Positions 26,349-34,770 of a DNA stretch of 64,000 bases are shown piece after piece (position 1 is the first letter of the stretch; each line of letters opens with the position of its first letter). Source of the stretch: Flavobacterium sp. 140616W15 (GTDB lineage Bacteria > Bacteroidota > Bacteroidia > Flavobacteriales > Flavobacteriaceae); the NCBI RefSeq assembly GCF_003668995.1, contig NZ_CP033068.1, positions 310,001 to 374,000 on the forward strand, read 5' to 3'. The position numbers and the translations under genes were made by a program. The notes under the pieces were generated by a model. The model did no database searches and had not been told where the DNA came from. It saw nothing but the letters and a program-made list of their open reading frames with translations.

Positions 26349-26861
26349 CTAAAATTCAATTCGTAAACCTATTTGATTTGTACTTGCTAATAAGGTTGTT
26401 TTAGGAGCAGGACTATAATTTTCTACCAAGCCGTCATTGTATTTTGCAAGAGCTGATTTGATTTTTTTAGGGTAACCAATTTTAATAGGGATAGAAGCAA
26501 CAATCAAAGCTCCACCAATAATGGCTGCAGTCATATTTGTTCGTTCAGATTTTACCGAAGGGTTATATCCATTTCCAGGATAAGATGTAGAACTATTATC
26601 TGTATTCATACCGATAATTAAGTTCGTTGCCACAAGACCTATTCCTCCATAAAAAAGAACATTTCCCCATGTTTTTTTGCTTCTTCCTGCATTATAAAGG
26701 CTTAGTGCTTCACTATTATTAGCTAAAAGTTGTCGAACTTCATCGGATGATAATCTTTTGTTTTCTGCATTATAAACGGTTCCTCCACTTTTATAAGTAA
26801 GCTGTTGCGAAAAGGCTGTTAATGATAATGTTAAAAAAAGACAGGTAATAATTTGTTTCAT
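26349..26861 (-). CDS. Uncharacterised secreted or membrane protein
   Basis: Starting at 26861 (MKQIITCLFLTLSLTAFSQ) it has 170 residues and a clear signal peptide. The longer ORF to 26933 adds an Asn/His-rich piece that is unlikely to be translated. The mature part has GGTVYNAENKRLSSDEVRQLL, then two Gly-rich hydrophobic helices (NVLFYGGIGLVATNLIIGM and AAIIGGALIVASIPIKIG), and ends in NQIGLRIEF. This is typical of a Bacteroidota family of small membrane-associated proteins with no known role. An upstream 16-bp palindrome may be its operator or promoter. Confidence 0.65.
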   Translation of the reverse strand: MKQIITCLFLTLSLTAFSQQLTYKSGGTVYNAENKRLSSDEVRQLLANNSEALSLYNAGRSKKTWGNVLFYGGIGLVATNLIIGMNTDNSSTSYPGNGYNPSVKSERTNMTAAIIGGALIVASIPIKIGYPKKIKSALAKYNDGLVENYSPAPKTTLLASTNQIGLRIEF

Positions 26862-26941
26862 GAGTTTTTTGTTTGTTATTGGTTTTGTAAATATTTTATT
26901 GTTGTGGTTATGATTTTTTTTTTGTGCTATCATTATGTTGA

Positions 26942-26957
26942 TATCTTTATAAAGATA
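26942..26957. promoter_or_regulatory. 16-bp perfect palindrome upstream of the gene at 26349-26861
   Basis: TATCTTTATAAAGATA is its own reverse complement and contains TATCTTTA, one base from a -7 box, on both strands. It lies 80 bases upstream of the ATG at 26861. The flanking region to 27245 holds no gene that can be supported. Confidence 0.4.
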
Positions 26958-27245
26958 CTTTCAAGAGGAATTTCGGTTTTTGTATCACTGATTCAACCAA
27001 TGATTAAGGGAATTATTGTAGTATATATTAACCTGTTTTCATACTTAACTTTCCTTTGGTTTTATTTTCTTACTATTTAGATGATAGCGAGAGTGTGACT
27101 ATAAAGGCCATGCGTTTTTAATGATTATAGATATAAATTCCTGAAATAATGCCGTAAAGATAATTTTTTGAACCAAATAAAAAAATCCCACTTTTACCGA
27201 TATTTAACATAAATAAACAAGTTTGTCAGTCTTTTAAAATCTCCT

Positions 27246-27274
27246 TTGATTTCTCCTTGAATATTTTATATTTG
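27246..27274 (+). promoter_or_regulatory. Bacteroidota promoter of the gene at 27298
   Basis: TTG at 27246-27248 and TATATTTG at 27267-27274 are 18 bases apart, near the optimum for this phylum. The start codon follows 23 bases later. A 12-bp palindrome AGTATTAATACT lies just downstream (27278-27289). Confidence 0.65.
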
Positions 27275-27297
27275 TTAGTATTAATACTGTAATAGAT

Positions 27298-28488
27298 ATG
27301 AAAATAAAAGAAGATTTATTCAATAAAAGAATTATTTCTATAGATGCTTTTCGTGGGATTACCATTTTTGTTATGATTTTTGTCAATGAGTTGGCAAGTA
27401 TAAAAAATGTACCACAATGGATGAAACACATGCCAGCGGATGCTGATGCAATGACATTTGTTGATTTGGTATTTCCTGCATTTTTATTTATTGTAGGAAT
27501 GTCTATTCCATTTGCATTTAATGCAAGATTAATTAAAGGAGATACGCCTAAAACTATCTGGACACATACCTTGAAAAGAGCATTGGCACTAATCATTATC
27601 GGAGTTTATATGGTAAATGCCGAATATGGTTATGATGCATCCAAGATGGTAATTTCGGTTGCTTTTTGGGGGCTTTTGGCATATACTATGCCAATTCCTA
27701 TTTGGAATAAATACGATAAATCATTTCCTAGAATTGCTAAAAATATATTGCAATATGGTGGAATGTTGGTTTTGGTATTGTTGTATTTTTTATATGTTCA
27801 GGAAAACGGAAATATAGGAATCACGCCAAAGTGGTGGGGGATTCTTGGGCTTATAGGTTGGGCCTATTTAATTTCCGTAGTTTATTACTGGCTGGTTAAC
27901 GGAAAGTTAATAGCAATGATTGCATTTCTTTTTATTTGTCTTATAGCAAATGTTTTAAATCAAATTCAAGGATCTTTTGTTCATGAAATAAAGTGGATTG
28001 GTTTTATTGCAGGACATATGACGCATGCTACATTGGTTTCAGCAGGAGTAGTAATATCTCTTTTGTTTTTTGAAGGAAAAATATCTGAGAAAATCAATTG
28101 GAAAGTAATAGGTTTTGGAGTGTTGTTTTTCGTGCTAGGATATGTATTAAGACCCTATTATGAGGTTTCAAAAATAAGAGGAACACCATCATGGGTATTG
28201 TATTCAGCAGGTATTTGTACAGTAGTATTTTATTTCTTGTATTGGTTAATGGAAGTCAAAAAACAAACCAAGTGGAGTAATTTTTTTATGCTAGCTGCCG
28301 CAAATCCACTTCTTATTTATATACTTCCTGGAATAATATATTATTTCAATTTAGCATTTAAAATACATATAATTCCAGATTATTTTCGCGAGGGAACTCC
28401 AGGAATTATCTGGTCTTTAATATTCTCAACGATTATGCTATTTGCTATGCGAATTTTTAATAAATATAAGATTCAACTGCATTTGTAA
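27298..28488 (+). CDS. Multi-pass membrane protein, DUF5009/heparan N-acetyltransferase-like
   Basis: The 396 residues form about ten predicted helices. The N-terminus RIISIDAFRGITIFVMIFVNE and TFVDLVFPAFLFIVGMSIPF are the conserved core of the family, which includes HGSNAT (transmembrane transfer of acetyl to glucosamine). Bacterial homologs have unknown substrates, often sugars of the cell wall or glycans. A paralog lies at 40064-41335 on the other strand. The gene has its own promoter, and a DUF4272 gene follows after 71 bases. Confidence 0.75.
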   Translation: MKIKEDLFNKRIISIDAFRGITIFVMIFVNELASIKNVPQWMKHMPADADAMTFVDLVFPAFLFIVGMSIPFAFNARLIKGDTPKTIWTHTLKRALALIIIGVYMVNAEYGYDASKMVISVAFWGLLAYTMPIPIWNKYDKSFPRIAKNILQYGGMLVLVLLYFLYVQENGNIGITPKWWGILGLIGWAYLISVVYYWLVNGKLIAMIAFLFICLIANVLNQIQGSFVHEIKWIGFIAGHMTHATLVSAGVVISLLFFEGKISEKINWKVIGFGVLFFVLGYVLRPYYEVSKIRGTPSWVLYSAGICTVVFYFLYWLMEVKKQTKWSNFFMLAAANPLLIYILPGIIYYFNLAFKIHIIPDYFREGTPGIIWSLIFSTIMLFAMRIFNKYKIQLHL

Positions 28489-28559
28489 AGTTTCAATTGA
28501 ATGAGTTTGTATTGAAAGAAATTATTTATATTTTCGGTTATATTTTTGAAAATTACATT

Positions 28560-29201
28560 ATGACTGAAGAACAACGCAGACAAATAAAAATTGATAATGA
28601 TGCTATCATAAAGCAAAAAGAATACCGAGTAAATGATTGGTTGCCAATTTTGGATGCACCAAAGCTAAGAACTCTGGAAGAGATAAAAGGAAGAATGTCA
28701 GTTATGAATGCTTTGATAAACATTGCTTTTGAAGCTCCAACTTATATTATTAAAGAATGGATTGAGAATCATGATTTGACTAAATACTTATCAGATTCAG
28801 AAAAAGAAATATTAGAAAAAGAAAATGATGATTTAACTGAATACGAAGTTAATTCCCTAAGATGGTATTTAGAGTCTTTATGGGCTTTTATGTGGGTAAC
28901 AGAGATGATTTCTGGGCTAGAAGCAGAGGATTATATTGGAGATAATATGGCTTCACTCTTACCAAATTTGGAAAATGGAGATAGTAATCAGAAATTAGAA
29001 AGTTTGCAGCGTCTAAAATCAGAAGTTGAGATTTACACTATGCTTGATTATTATTACCGAATTCATTGGTATTGTGTAGATGAAAGACTAAATGGTCGAC
29101 AAGCAAAACTAAACGAAGGATTAGTATATGAAAGACGAAAATCATTAGAGTGGATTTATAATCGAGCCGATGATTGGGATAATGTAGAAATGGGTACATA
29201 A
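28560..29201 (+). CDS. DUF4272 domain-containing protein
   Basis: From the ATG at 28560 the protein has 213 residues and starts MTEEQRRQIKIDNDAIIKQK. The longer ORF from 28497 overlaps a -7-like box (TTATATTTTTG) just before the ATG. The segments VNDWLPILDAPKLRTLEEI, YEVNSLRWYLESLWAFMWV and MLDYYYRIHWYCVDERL fit DUF4272, a soluble helical family with a conserved Trp/Tyr core and no known role. It is followed by a strong terminator. Confidence 0.7.
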   Translation: MTEEQRRQIKIDNDAIIKQKEYRVNDWLPILDAPKLRTLEEIKGRMSVMNALINIAFEAPTYIIKEWIENHDLTKYLSDSEKEILEKENDDLTEYEVNSLRWYLESLWAFMWVTEMISGLEAEDYIGDNMASLLPNLENGDSNQKLESLQRLKSEVEIYTMLDYYYRIHWYCVDERLNGRQAKLNEGLVYERRKSLEWIYNRADDWDNVEMGT

Positions 29202-29211
29202 AACAATAACA

Positions 29212-29258
29212 AAAACGGGTTTAATCATAGTATTAAATCCGTTTTCATTTTTTTACAA
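29212..29258. terminator. Bidirectional terminator
   Basis: The stem AAAACGG-TTTAAT pairs with ATTAAA-CCGTTTT around a 6-base loop, with T- and A-runs on both sides. It serves the DUF4272 gene and the convergent lipoprotein gene. Confidence 0.8.
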
Positions 29259-29274
29259 AAAATCATCTCACAAA

Positions 29275-29871
29275 TTATAGTTTTAGGTTTTGAATCTGTA
29301 CTGATTTGATTTCTAAAATAGCGCCAGAAACAGGATTGTAATTCACGAAATTAAATTTGCAAAGATTATGGATATTCAATGGTTTATCGTTTAGTTTAAA
29401 ATCTGACCAAGGAATCTTTATTGTAGAAAATTTATCAGGTGAAGCAGGTAAATCTGCCATAGCGTGTGTTCCTCCATGTACACAGCCAGTTCCAGAATCA
29501 TTTCCTTCGCGAGCCTGCAATTTGATGGCTTGTGATGATTTATAAGTAATGCTTACAAAACTAGAATTGCTAGGCAAGTTGGTTGGTTTTTCATCATTAG
29601 ATTCAGAAGGAGTGATCATTACATTTAGCTCAATTTCACCAAGAGGAGAGTCTTTTGCAGTTACACGAATAATTCCTTCTTTGTCCCGAATGGTATTAAT
29701 CATTTCCTGATTTTCTATGGTGGGCCCAGCAATATACCATGTGTTTGAAATAACTAAATCTGAACTATTAGTAGCGTGTTGAAGTGAGGAAGTTTTGCAA
29801 CTTGAAAAAAAATAAGAGATTGCAATAAAAATTATAGGTAAAATTCGATTAGTGATTGTTCTATATTCCAT
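29275..29871 (-). CDS. Uncharacterised lipoprotein with a beta-sandwich-like body
   Basis: The protein has 198 residues with a lipobox around Cys25 (AISYFFSSC). The mature part (NTWYIAGPTIEN, SFVSITYKSSQAIKLQARE, FSTIKIPWSDFKLN, ILEIKSVQIQNLKL) has the strand pattern of a CBM-like or CIA30-like jelly roll, where W-x-D-F segments are common. The central GTGCVHGGTHAMADLP loop has Cys and His residues that could bind a metal. This is a fold guess only. It is single and convergent with the DUF4272 gene. Confidence 0.55.
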   Translation of the reverse strand: MEYRTITNRILPIIFIAISYFFSSCKTSSLQHATNSSDLVISNTWYIAGPTIENQEMINTIRDKEGIIRVTAKDSPLGEIELNVMITPSESNDEKPTNLPSNSSFVSITYKSSQAIKLQAREGNDSGTGCVHGGTHAMADLPASPDKFSTIKIPWSDFKLNDKPLNIHNLCKFNFVNYNPVSGAILEIKSVQIQNLKL

Positions 29872-30018
29872 AAAGATTAATCTTGTTTTTTTGCTAAAAT
29901 AAATAATTAACTAATAAGTGGTTATATTATTTTAGAGCCAGTAATAATATTTAGTCTTTGAGGTTGGGATTAGCAGAAAATTTTTAACTTTCCCCAAAAT
30001 ATATAGCTCAATTTTTTC

Positions 30019-31182
30019 ATGCAATTATCAGTAATCATACTTAATTACAATGTGCGTTATTTTCTAGAACAATGTGTTTTAAGTGTTCAGGATGCTCTTT
30101 CTTCAATAGAGAGTGAAATCATAGTCATTGATAATAATTCTTCAGATGATAGTTGTGAGATGATTCGCAGTCGTTTTCCCAATATAAAACTGATTCAGAA
30201 TTCCGAAAATCTAGGTTTCCCAAAAGGGAATAATATTGGAGTTTCTCAGGCTAAAGGCGATTATATATGTATTCTAAATCCAGATACAGTAGTCGCCGAA
30301 GATACATTCACAAAAGTATTGGTCTTTGCCAAGGAGCAGCATGATTTAGGAATAGTAGGAGTGAATCTTATTGATGGGGCAGGTAAATTTCTTCCAGAGA
30401 GCAAGCGTGGTATTCCAACGCCTTGGGTAGCTTTTACTAAAATTGCAGGATTGTATAAGATTTTCCCGAATTCAAAATACTGCAATAAATATTATGCGCA
30501 ACATTTACAAGAAAACCAAACAGGAAAAGTCGAAATACTCGTGGGGGCTTTTATGGTAATGAAACGAGATTTATATAATGAAATTGGAGGTTTCGATGAA
30601 GATTGCTTTATGTATTCTGATGATATTGATTTATCATATATGGTTTTGAAAAACGGAAAAACGAATTATTATTTTTCTGAAACTACTGTAATTCATTATA
30701 AAGGAGAAAGTACTATAAAGGATGAGAAATACATGAAACGCTTTCAGGATGCAATGAATTTCTTTTATAAGAAGCATTTTAAAGTGTCATTTTTATTTTC
30801 CCTTTTTATGAAAATAGGGATTGTCTTTTTTTCAATTATCAAAATGATTCAGGGAAATGCAACGGTAAAAACAACTCCTAAAGAGTATTTTTTGTATAGT
30901 TCAAATGATAATTTAGCCGAAAAATTGCGTTTAACTTTACAAAATAAAGTTACATTTTACGATTTAAAAAAAGAAAAAATGGTAAATTCGTGCCTGATTT
31001 ATATAGTAAAAGGAGCTGAAGTAATTTTGGATAATCAATACATATCATTCAAGAAATGTATCGATATCATAAAAACGGAGAGGCATAAGAAGATTACTTT
31101 TAAAATTTTACCCAAAACCACTGCTTTTTTAATCGGAAGTGATTCTAGTAATGACAGAGGTAAAATCGTTAAAATCATATAA
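30019..31182 (+). CDS. Glycosyltransferase family 2 (rhamnosyltransferase-like)
   Basis: This 387-residue protein starts with LSVIILNYNVRYFLEQCVLSV and has IIVIDNNSSDDSCEM (nucleotide-sugar binding), YICILNPDTVVAED (the DxD-like site) and GGFDEDCFMYSDDIDLSYMVLK (the acceptor site with ED-like Asp residues). A hydrophobic stretch near the C-terminal third (FLFSLFMKIGIVFFSII) suggests membrane attachment. The family transfers sugars to growing glycans or lipids. It is not in a glycan gene cluster here, so the polymer is unknown. Confidence 0.85.
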   Translation: MQLSVIILNYNVRYFLEQCVLSVQDALSSIESEIIVIDNNSSDDSCEMIRSRFPNIKLIQNSENLGFPKGNNIGVSQAKGDYICILNPDTVVAEDTFTKVLVFAKEQHDLGIVGVNLIDGAGKFLPESKRGIPTPWVAFTKIAGLYKIFPNSKYCNKYYAQHLQENQTGKVEILVGAFMVMKRDLYNEIGGFDEDCFMYSDDIDLSYMVLKNGKTNYYFSETTVIHYKGESTIKDEKYMKRFQDAMNFFYKKHFKVSFLFSLFMKIGIVFFSIIKMIQGNATVKTTPKEYFLYSSNDNLAEKLRLTLQNKVTFYDLKKEKMVNSCLIYIVKGAEVILDNQYISFKKCIDIIKTERHKKITFKILPKTTAFLIGSDSSNDRGKIVKII

Positions 31183-31265
31183 AAATTATATTTAATGTAA
31201 TTTATATTTAAAAATTTCAGTAATTTCGCAATCTGAAAATCAAAATCACCTTTGAGGTTAACAAT

Positions 31266-32585
31266 ATGGCAAGATTTGAATTAAAACTTCCTAAAATGGG
31301 AGAAAGTGTCGCTGAAGCAACAATCACGAACTGGTTGAAAGAAGTTGGAGACAAAATTGAAATGGATGAAGCAGTGCTTGAAATCGCTACCGATAAAGTG
31401 GATAGCGAAGTGCCAAGTGAAGTTTCTGGGATTTTGATTGAGCAATTGTTTGGTAAAGACGATTTGGTACAAGTAGGGCAAACTATTGCTATTATTGAAA
31501 CAGAAGGTGGTTCTTCATTTTTGGTTGATAAAGTAGCAGAAGAAGCAGTTGTTCCAGCGGAAGTTGCAGCTATCGAAAAAACAATCGAAATTGCTAAAGA
31601 AGCGGTTGCTCCGACAGATTATACTACATCGGATAAATTCTTTTCGCCTTTGGTAAAAAACATTGCTAAAGAAGAAAATGTCTCTATCGCAGAGTTAGAG
31701 AGTATAAATGGTTCAGGAAAAGACGGTCGTGTGACCAAAGAAGATATATTGACTTATATTGCTGGTAGAAAAGACAAACCGGAAGCTCCAAAAACGGAAA
31801 CCAAAGTTGCTGTTGCTGCACCAGTTAAAGTGCAGGAGCAGGTAGTTTCAAAAGCAGCGCCAGTTTCTGTGAATGGAGGCGATGAAATCATAGAGATGGA
31901 CAGAATGCGTAAGCTTATTTCTGGTTATATGGTGGCTTCAGTTCAAACATCAGCGCACGTACAATCGTTTATTGAGGTGGATGTAACTAATATTGTAAAA
32001 TGGAGAGAAAAAGTTAAAACTGCTTTTGAGAAAAGAGAAGGAGAGAAGTTAACTTTTACACCAATTATGATGGAAGCTGTTGCGAAAGCATTAAAAGACT
32101 TCCCGGGAATGAATATCTCAGTTGATGGTGATTATATCATTAAAAAGAAAAATATAAATTTAGGGATGGCGGCTGCGTTACCAAATGGAAATTTAATTGT
32201 TCCGGTAATTAAAAATGCAGATCAGTTAAACCTTGTTGGAATGGCAAAAGCGGTTAATGATTTAGGTAATCGTGCAAAAGCAGGAAAATTAAAACCAGAT
32301 GACACACAAGGAGGTACATATACAGTAACTAATGTGGGAACATTTGGAAGTGTTTTTGGAACACCAATTATTAATCAACCACAAGTAGGTATTTTAGCTC
32401 TTGGGGCAATTCGTAAAGTACCAGCAGTTATAGAGACTCCAGAAGGAGATTTTATCGGAATTCGCCAAAAAATGTTCCTTTCGCACAGTTATGACCACCG
32501 AGTTGTAGATGGGGCATTAGGGGGAAGTTTTGTGAAGAGAGTAGCTGAATATTTAGAGGCTTTTGATGTAAACAGAGACTTCTAG
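31266..32585 (+). CDS. Dihydrolipoamide acyltransferase, E2 of a 2-oxo acid dehydrogenase
   Basis: The 439 residues carry, in order: a lipoyl domain (VLEIATDKVDSEVPSE, where DKV holds the lipoylated Lys), an Ala/Glu-rich linker, an E3-binding domain (SPLVKNIAKEENVSIAELESINGSGKDGRVTKEDI), a second Ala/Pro-rich linker, and the catalytic core with SHSYDHRVVDGALGGSF (H-x-x-x-D-G). It transfers acyl groups to CoA from pyruvate, 2-oxoglutarate or branched-chain keto acids. No E1 or E3 gene is near. The branched-chain or generic subtype is common in Flavobacteria, but the subtype cannot be set here. Confidence 0.9.
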   Translation: MARFELKLPKMGESVAEATITNWLKEVGDKIEMDEAVLEIATDKVDSEVPSEVSGILIEQLFGKDDLVQVGQTIAIIETEGGSSFLVDKVAEEAVVPAEVAAIEKTIEIAKEAVAPTDYTTSDKFFSPLVKNIAKEENVSIAELESINGSGKDGRVTKEDILTYIAGRKDKPEAPKTETKVAVAAPVKVQEQVVSKAAPVSVNGGDEIIEMDRMRKLISGYMVASVQTSAHVQSFIEVDVTNIVKWREKVKTAFEKREGEKLTFTPIMMEAVAKALKDFPGMNISVDGDYIIKKKNINLGMAAALPNGNLIVPVIKNADQLNLVGMAKAVNDLGNRAKAGKLKPDDTQGGTYTVTNVGTFGSVFGTPIINQPQVGILALGAIRKVPAVIETPEGDFIGIRQKMFLSHSYDHRVVDGALGGSFVKRVAEYLEAFDVNRDF

Positions 32586-32608
32586 AAAATTCAATCTTAT
32601 AAATAATT

Positions 32609-32650
32609 AACCCTTTTAACGTTTTAAATGTTGAAAGGGTTTTCTTTTTG
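32609..32650 (+). terminator. Terminator of the E2 gene
   Basis: AACCCTTT pairs with AAAGGGTT around a longer loop in which AAC and GTT also match, followed by TTTTCTTTTT. Confidence 0.75.
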
Positions 32651-32721
32651 CTGCATTCTTGCATTACAGATGGTAATCGGCAACTTTCTGAAAAAAACAA
32701 GTGAAATTCGGCTTTAAAAAT

Positions 32722-32729
32722 TATATTTG
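32722..32729 (+). promoter_or_regulatory. -7 promoter box TATATTTG for the exonuclease gene
   Basis: A perfect TAnnTTTG match 21 bases upstream of the ATG at 32750. No TTG is seen at the expected distance. Confidence 0.45.
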
Positions 32730-32749
32730 TAAACTTATAAAATTAAAAA

Positions 32750-33520
32750 ATGGAACTGAAACTCAACAAACCAATTTGCTTTTTTGATCTTGAAACTACA
32801 GGAATTGACATCGGAAAAGATAGAATAGTAGAAATTTCAATATTTAAAGTTTTTCCAAACGGAAATAAAGAAAGTAAAACTTGGTTGGTGAATCCTACAA
32901 TTCCAATTCCACCACAAACTACCGCTGTTCATGGTATTACCGATGAAAAAGTAGCCAATGAGCCTACATTTGCAACATTGGCTCCGCAGGTTTATAATAT
33001 GATAAAAGATAGTGACTTGGCTGGATTTAATTCAGATCGTTTTGATATTCCATTATTGGCAGAAGAATTGCTGCGTGCAGGAGTTGATTTTGACATGAAA
33101 AATAAATGTTCTGTCGATGTGCAAACTATTTTTCATAAAATGGAAGAGAGAACATTAAGTGCTGCTTTAAAATTTTATTGTGGGAAAAGCTTAGAAAATG
33201 CGCATTCGGCAGAAGCGGATACAATGGCGACATATGAAATTCTTAAAGCGCAATTGGATCGTTATCCAGAATTGGAAAATGATATGAAATCATTGTCGGA
33301 ATTTACAACCAGAAAAAAAATAGCTGATTTTGCAGGAATGATTGCTTTTGATAAAGATGATGAAGAGGTTTTTACTTTCGGAAAGCATAAAGGAGCAAAG
33401 GTGGAAAAGATTCTTGAAACAGAGCCAGGATATTTTAGCTGGATACAAAATGCTGATTTTCCTTTGTATACTAAAAAGGTATTAACGGCTATTAAATTAA
33501 GAAAGTTAAATACAAAATAA
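32750..33520 (+). CDS. 3'-5' exonuclease of the DnaQ/DEDD type with an ExoX-like C-terminus
   Basis: The 256 residues hold the DEDD exonuclease motifs: CFFDLETTGIDIGKDRIVEI (Exo I, Asp-Glu), LAGFNSDRFDIPLLAEEL (Exo II) and NAHSAEADTMATYEIL (Exo III, His and Asp of DEDDh). The C-terminus has FTFGKHKGAKVEKILETEPGY, a short Gly-Lys-His module also seen at the end of exodeoxyribonuclease X-like proteins. It probably degrades or trims single-stranded DNA or RNA. The next gene follows after 92 bases. Confidence 0.85.
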   Translation: MELKLNKPICFFDLETTGIDIGKDRIVEISIFKVFPNGNKESKTWLVNPTIPIPPQTTAVHGITDEKVANEPTFATLAPQVYNMIKDSDLAGFNSDRFDIPLLAEELLRAGVDFDMKNKCSVDVQTIFHKMEERTLSAALKFYCGKSLENAHSAEADTMATYEILKAQLDRYPELENDMKSLSEFTTRKKIADFAGMIAFDKDDEEVFTFGKHKGAKVEKILETEPGYFSWIQNADFPLYTKKVLTAIKLRKLNTK

Positions 33521-33612
33521 GGCTCTAAGAAAATAAGGTTCTAAGGTTCTGAGTTTTTATGCTTGATTCTCTTAGTGGCTTAGCGATTTAGTGGCTTAAT
33601 AACTTAAATAGA

Positions 33613-34224
33613 ATGAAGATAATCTGTATCGGTAGAAATTATACCAATCATATCGAAGAGTTGCAAAACGAACGCCCAACGGAGCCAGTTGTGTTTATGA
33701 AGCCTGATTCGGCAGTTTTATTAAAGCAACATCCATTTGTAATACCTGAATTTTCTGAGGATATTCATCACGAAATCGAGTTAATTGTTAAGATTAACAA
33801 GGTGGGAAAGTATATAGAGCCGAAGTTTGCGCATAAATATTATGATGAAATTAGTGTGGGAATCGATTTTACTGCTAGAGATCTGCAGGCTAAGCTGAAA
33901 GAGAAAGGCTTACCTTGGGAGAAAGCAAAAGCTTTTGATGGTTCAGCAGTAATAGGTGAATTTTTGCCTAAGACGCAATTTAGTTCGTTAGAAAATATTA
34001 CATTTGAGTTAACAAATAATTCTAAGAGCGTTCAGAAAGGAAATTCTAATATGATGTTGTGGAAAATTGATGAGCTTATTTCGTATGTTTCTCAGTATTT
34101 TACATTAAAAATTGGAGATATTATTTTTACAGGAACTCCAGAAGGAGTTGCGGCTGTAAAACCAGACGATGTTTTAGAAGGATTTTTAGAGGGAAAAAAA
34201 TTATTCAGAATACAAGTAAAATAA
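33613..34224 (+). CDS. Fumarylacetoacetate hydrolase family protein
   Basis: At 203 residues it is the short form of the FAH family. IICIGRNYTNHIEEL, PVVFMKPDSAVL, IHHEIELIVKI (the His-Glu-x-Glu metal site), GIDFTARDLQ and IGDIIFTGTPEGVAAVKPDD are all conserved. Such proteins act as acylpyruvate hydrolases or oxaloacetate decarboxylases with Mg or Mn. The ATG of the following Hpt gene overlaps its stop codon by one base (TAATG), so translation is coupled. Confidence 0.9.
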   Translation: MKIICIGRNYTNHIEELQNERPTEPVVFMKPDSAVLLKQHPFVIPEFSEDIHHEIELIVKINKVGKYIEPKFAHKYYDEISVGIDFTARDLQAKLKEKGLPWEKAKAFDGSAVIGEFLPKTQFSSLENITFELTNNSKSVQKGNSNMMLWKIDELISYVSQYFTLKIGDIIFTGTPEGVAAVKPDDVLEGFLEGKKLFRIQVK

Positions 34225-34568
34225 TGGCTTTAAAATACAACCTTTCAAAAGTGTACGCACTTTCAGATAACGATCCGGAATTTGTAAATGAAATTCTTAA
34301 TTTGTTTGTAACCGAGGTTCCAGAGGATTTAAAACAAATTAAAGAAGGGATAAAAAAGAAAGATCATAAGCATGCCTATGCGTATGCGCATAAAATAAAA
34401 CCAACACTTGATTTATTAGGTCTTAATATGGCTTTTGAGGAGATTCTTCAGGTTGAAGCCTGGACAAAGGCAGAAGGGAAGAAGAAAGCTATTGAAGAAA
34501 CTTTTAAGAGTGTAAAAAATCAAGTAAAAGAAGCGATTAAAGAAATTAAGAAAGACTTTGATCTGTAA
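34224..34568 (+). CDS. Hpt domain protein
   Basis: This 114-residue helical protein starts LKYNLSKVYALSDNDPEFVNEIL and has the Hpt core HAYAYAHKIKPTLDLLGLN, where AHKIK fits the A-H-x-L-K phosphotransfer His site. LF and EVPEDLKQIKEGIKK are typical flanks. It probably relays a phosphoryl group between a hybrid kinase and a regulator. No kinase is adjacent; it is coupled by overlap to the FAH-family gene, an odd pairing with no clear reason. A hairpin terminator follows. Confidence 0.8.
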   Translation: MALKYNLSKVYALSDNDPEFVNEILNLFVTEVPEDLKQIKEGIKKKDHKHAYAYAHKIKPTLDLLGLNMAFEEILQVEAWTKAEGKKKAIEETFKSVKNQVKEAIKEIKKDFDL

Positions 34569-34621
34569 AAATTAAAGATAATTTTCCTGAAGTTTCAGGT
34601 TAGATTATCTGTTATGTATAA

Positions 34622-34670
34622 AATTCACTAACCGTATAATTGAATATAAAGGTTAGTGAATTGATTTTCT
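34622..34670 (+). terminator. Terminator after the Hpt gene
   Basis: AATTCACTAACC (34622-34633) pairs perfectly with 34651-34662, followed by a T-rich run broken by single other bases. Confidence 0.65.
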
Positions 34671-34770
34671 TTCTTCGTATTACTTCGCGATAAACAAGGA
34701 TATCTATTGCTACTCCCTATGCAACTCCTTGCGAGAAATAATCTAATGTAGTAATTTGAACTTCACATAC

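Noticed and set aside
26853..27080. 75-codon plus-strand ORF of hydrophobic composition
   Set aside because: It starts inside the minus-strand gene, is dominated by Phe/Ile/Val as expected of AT-rich noncoding DNA, and covers the palindrome at 26942.
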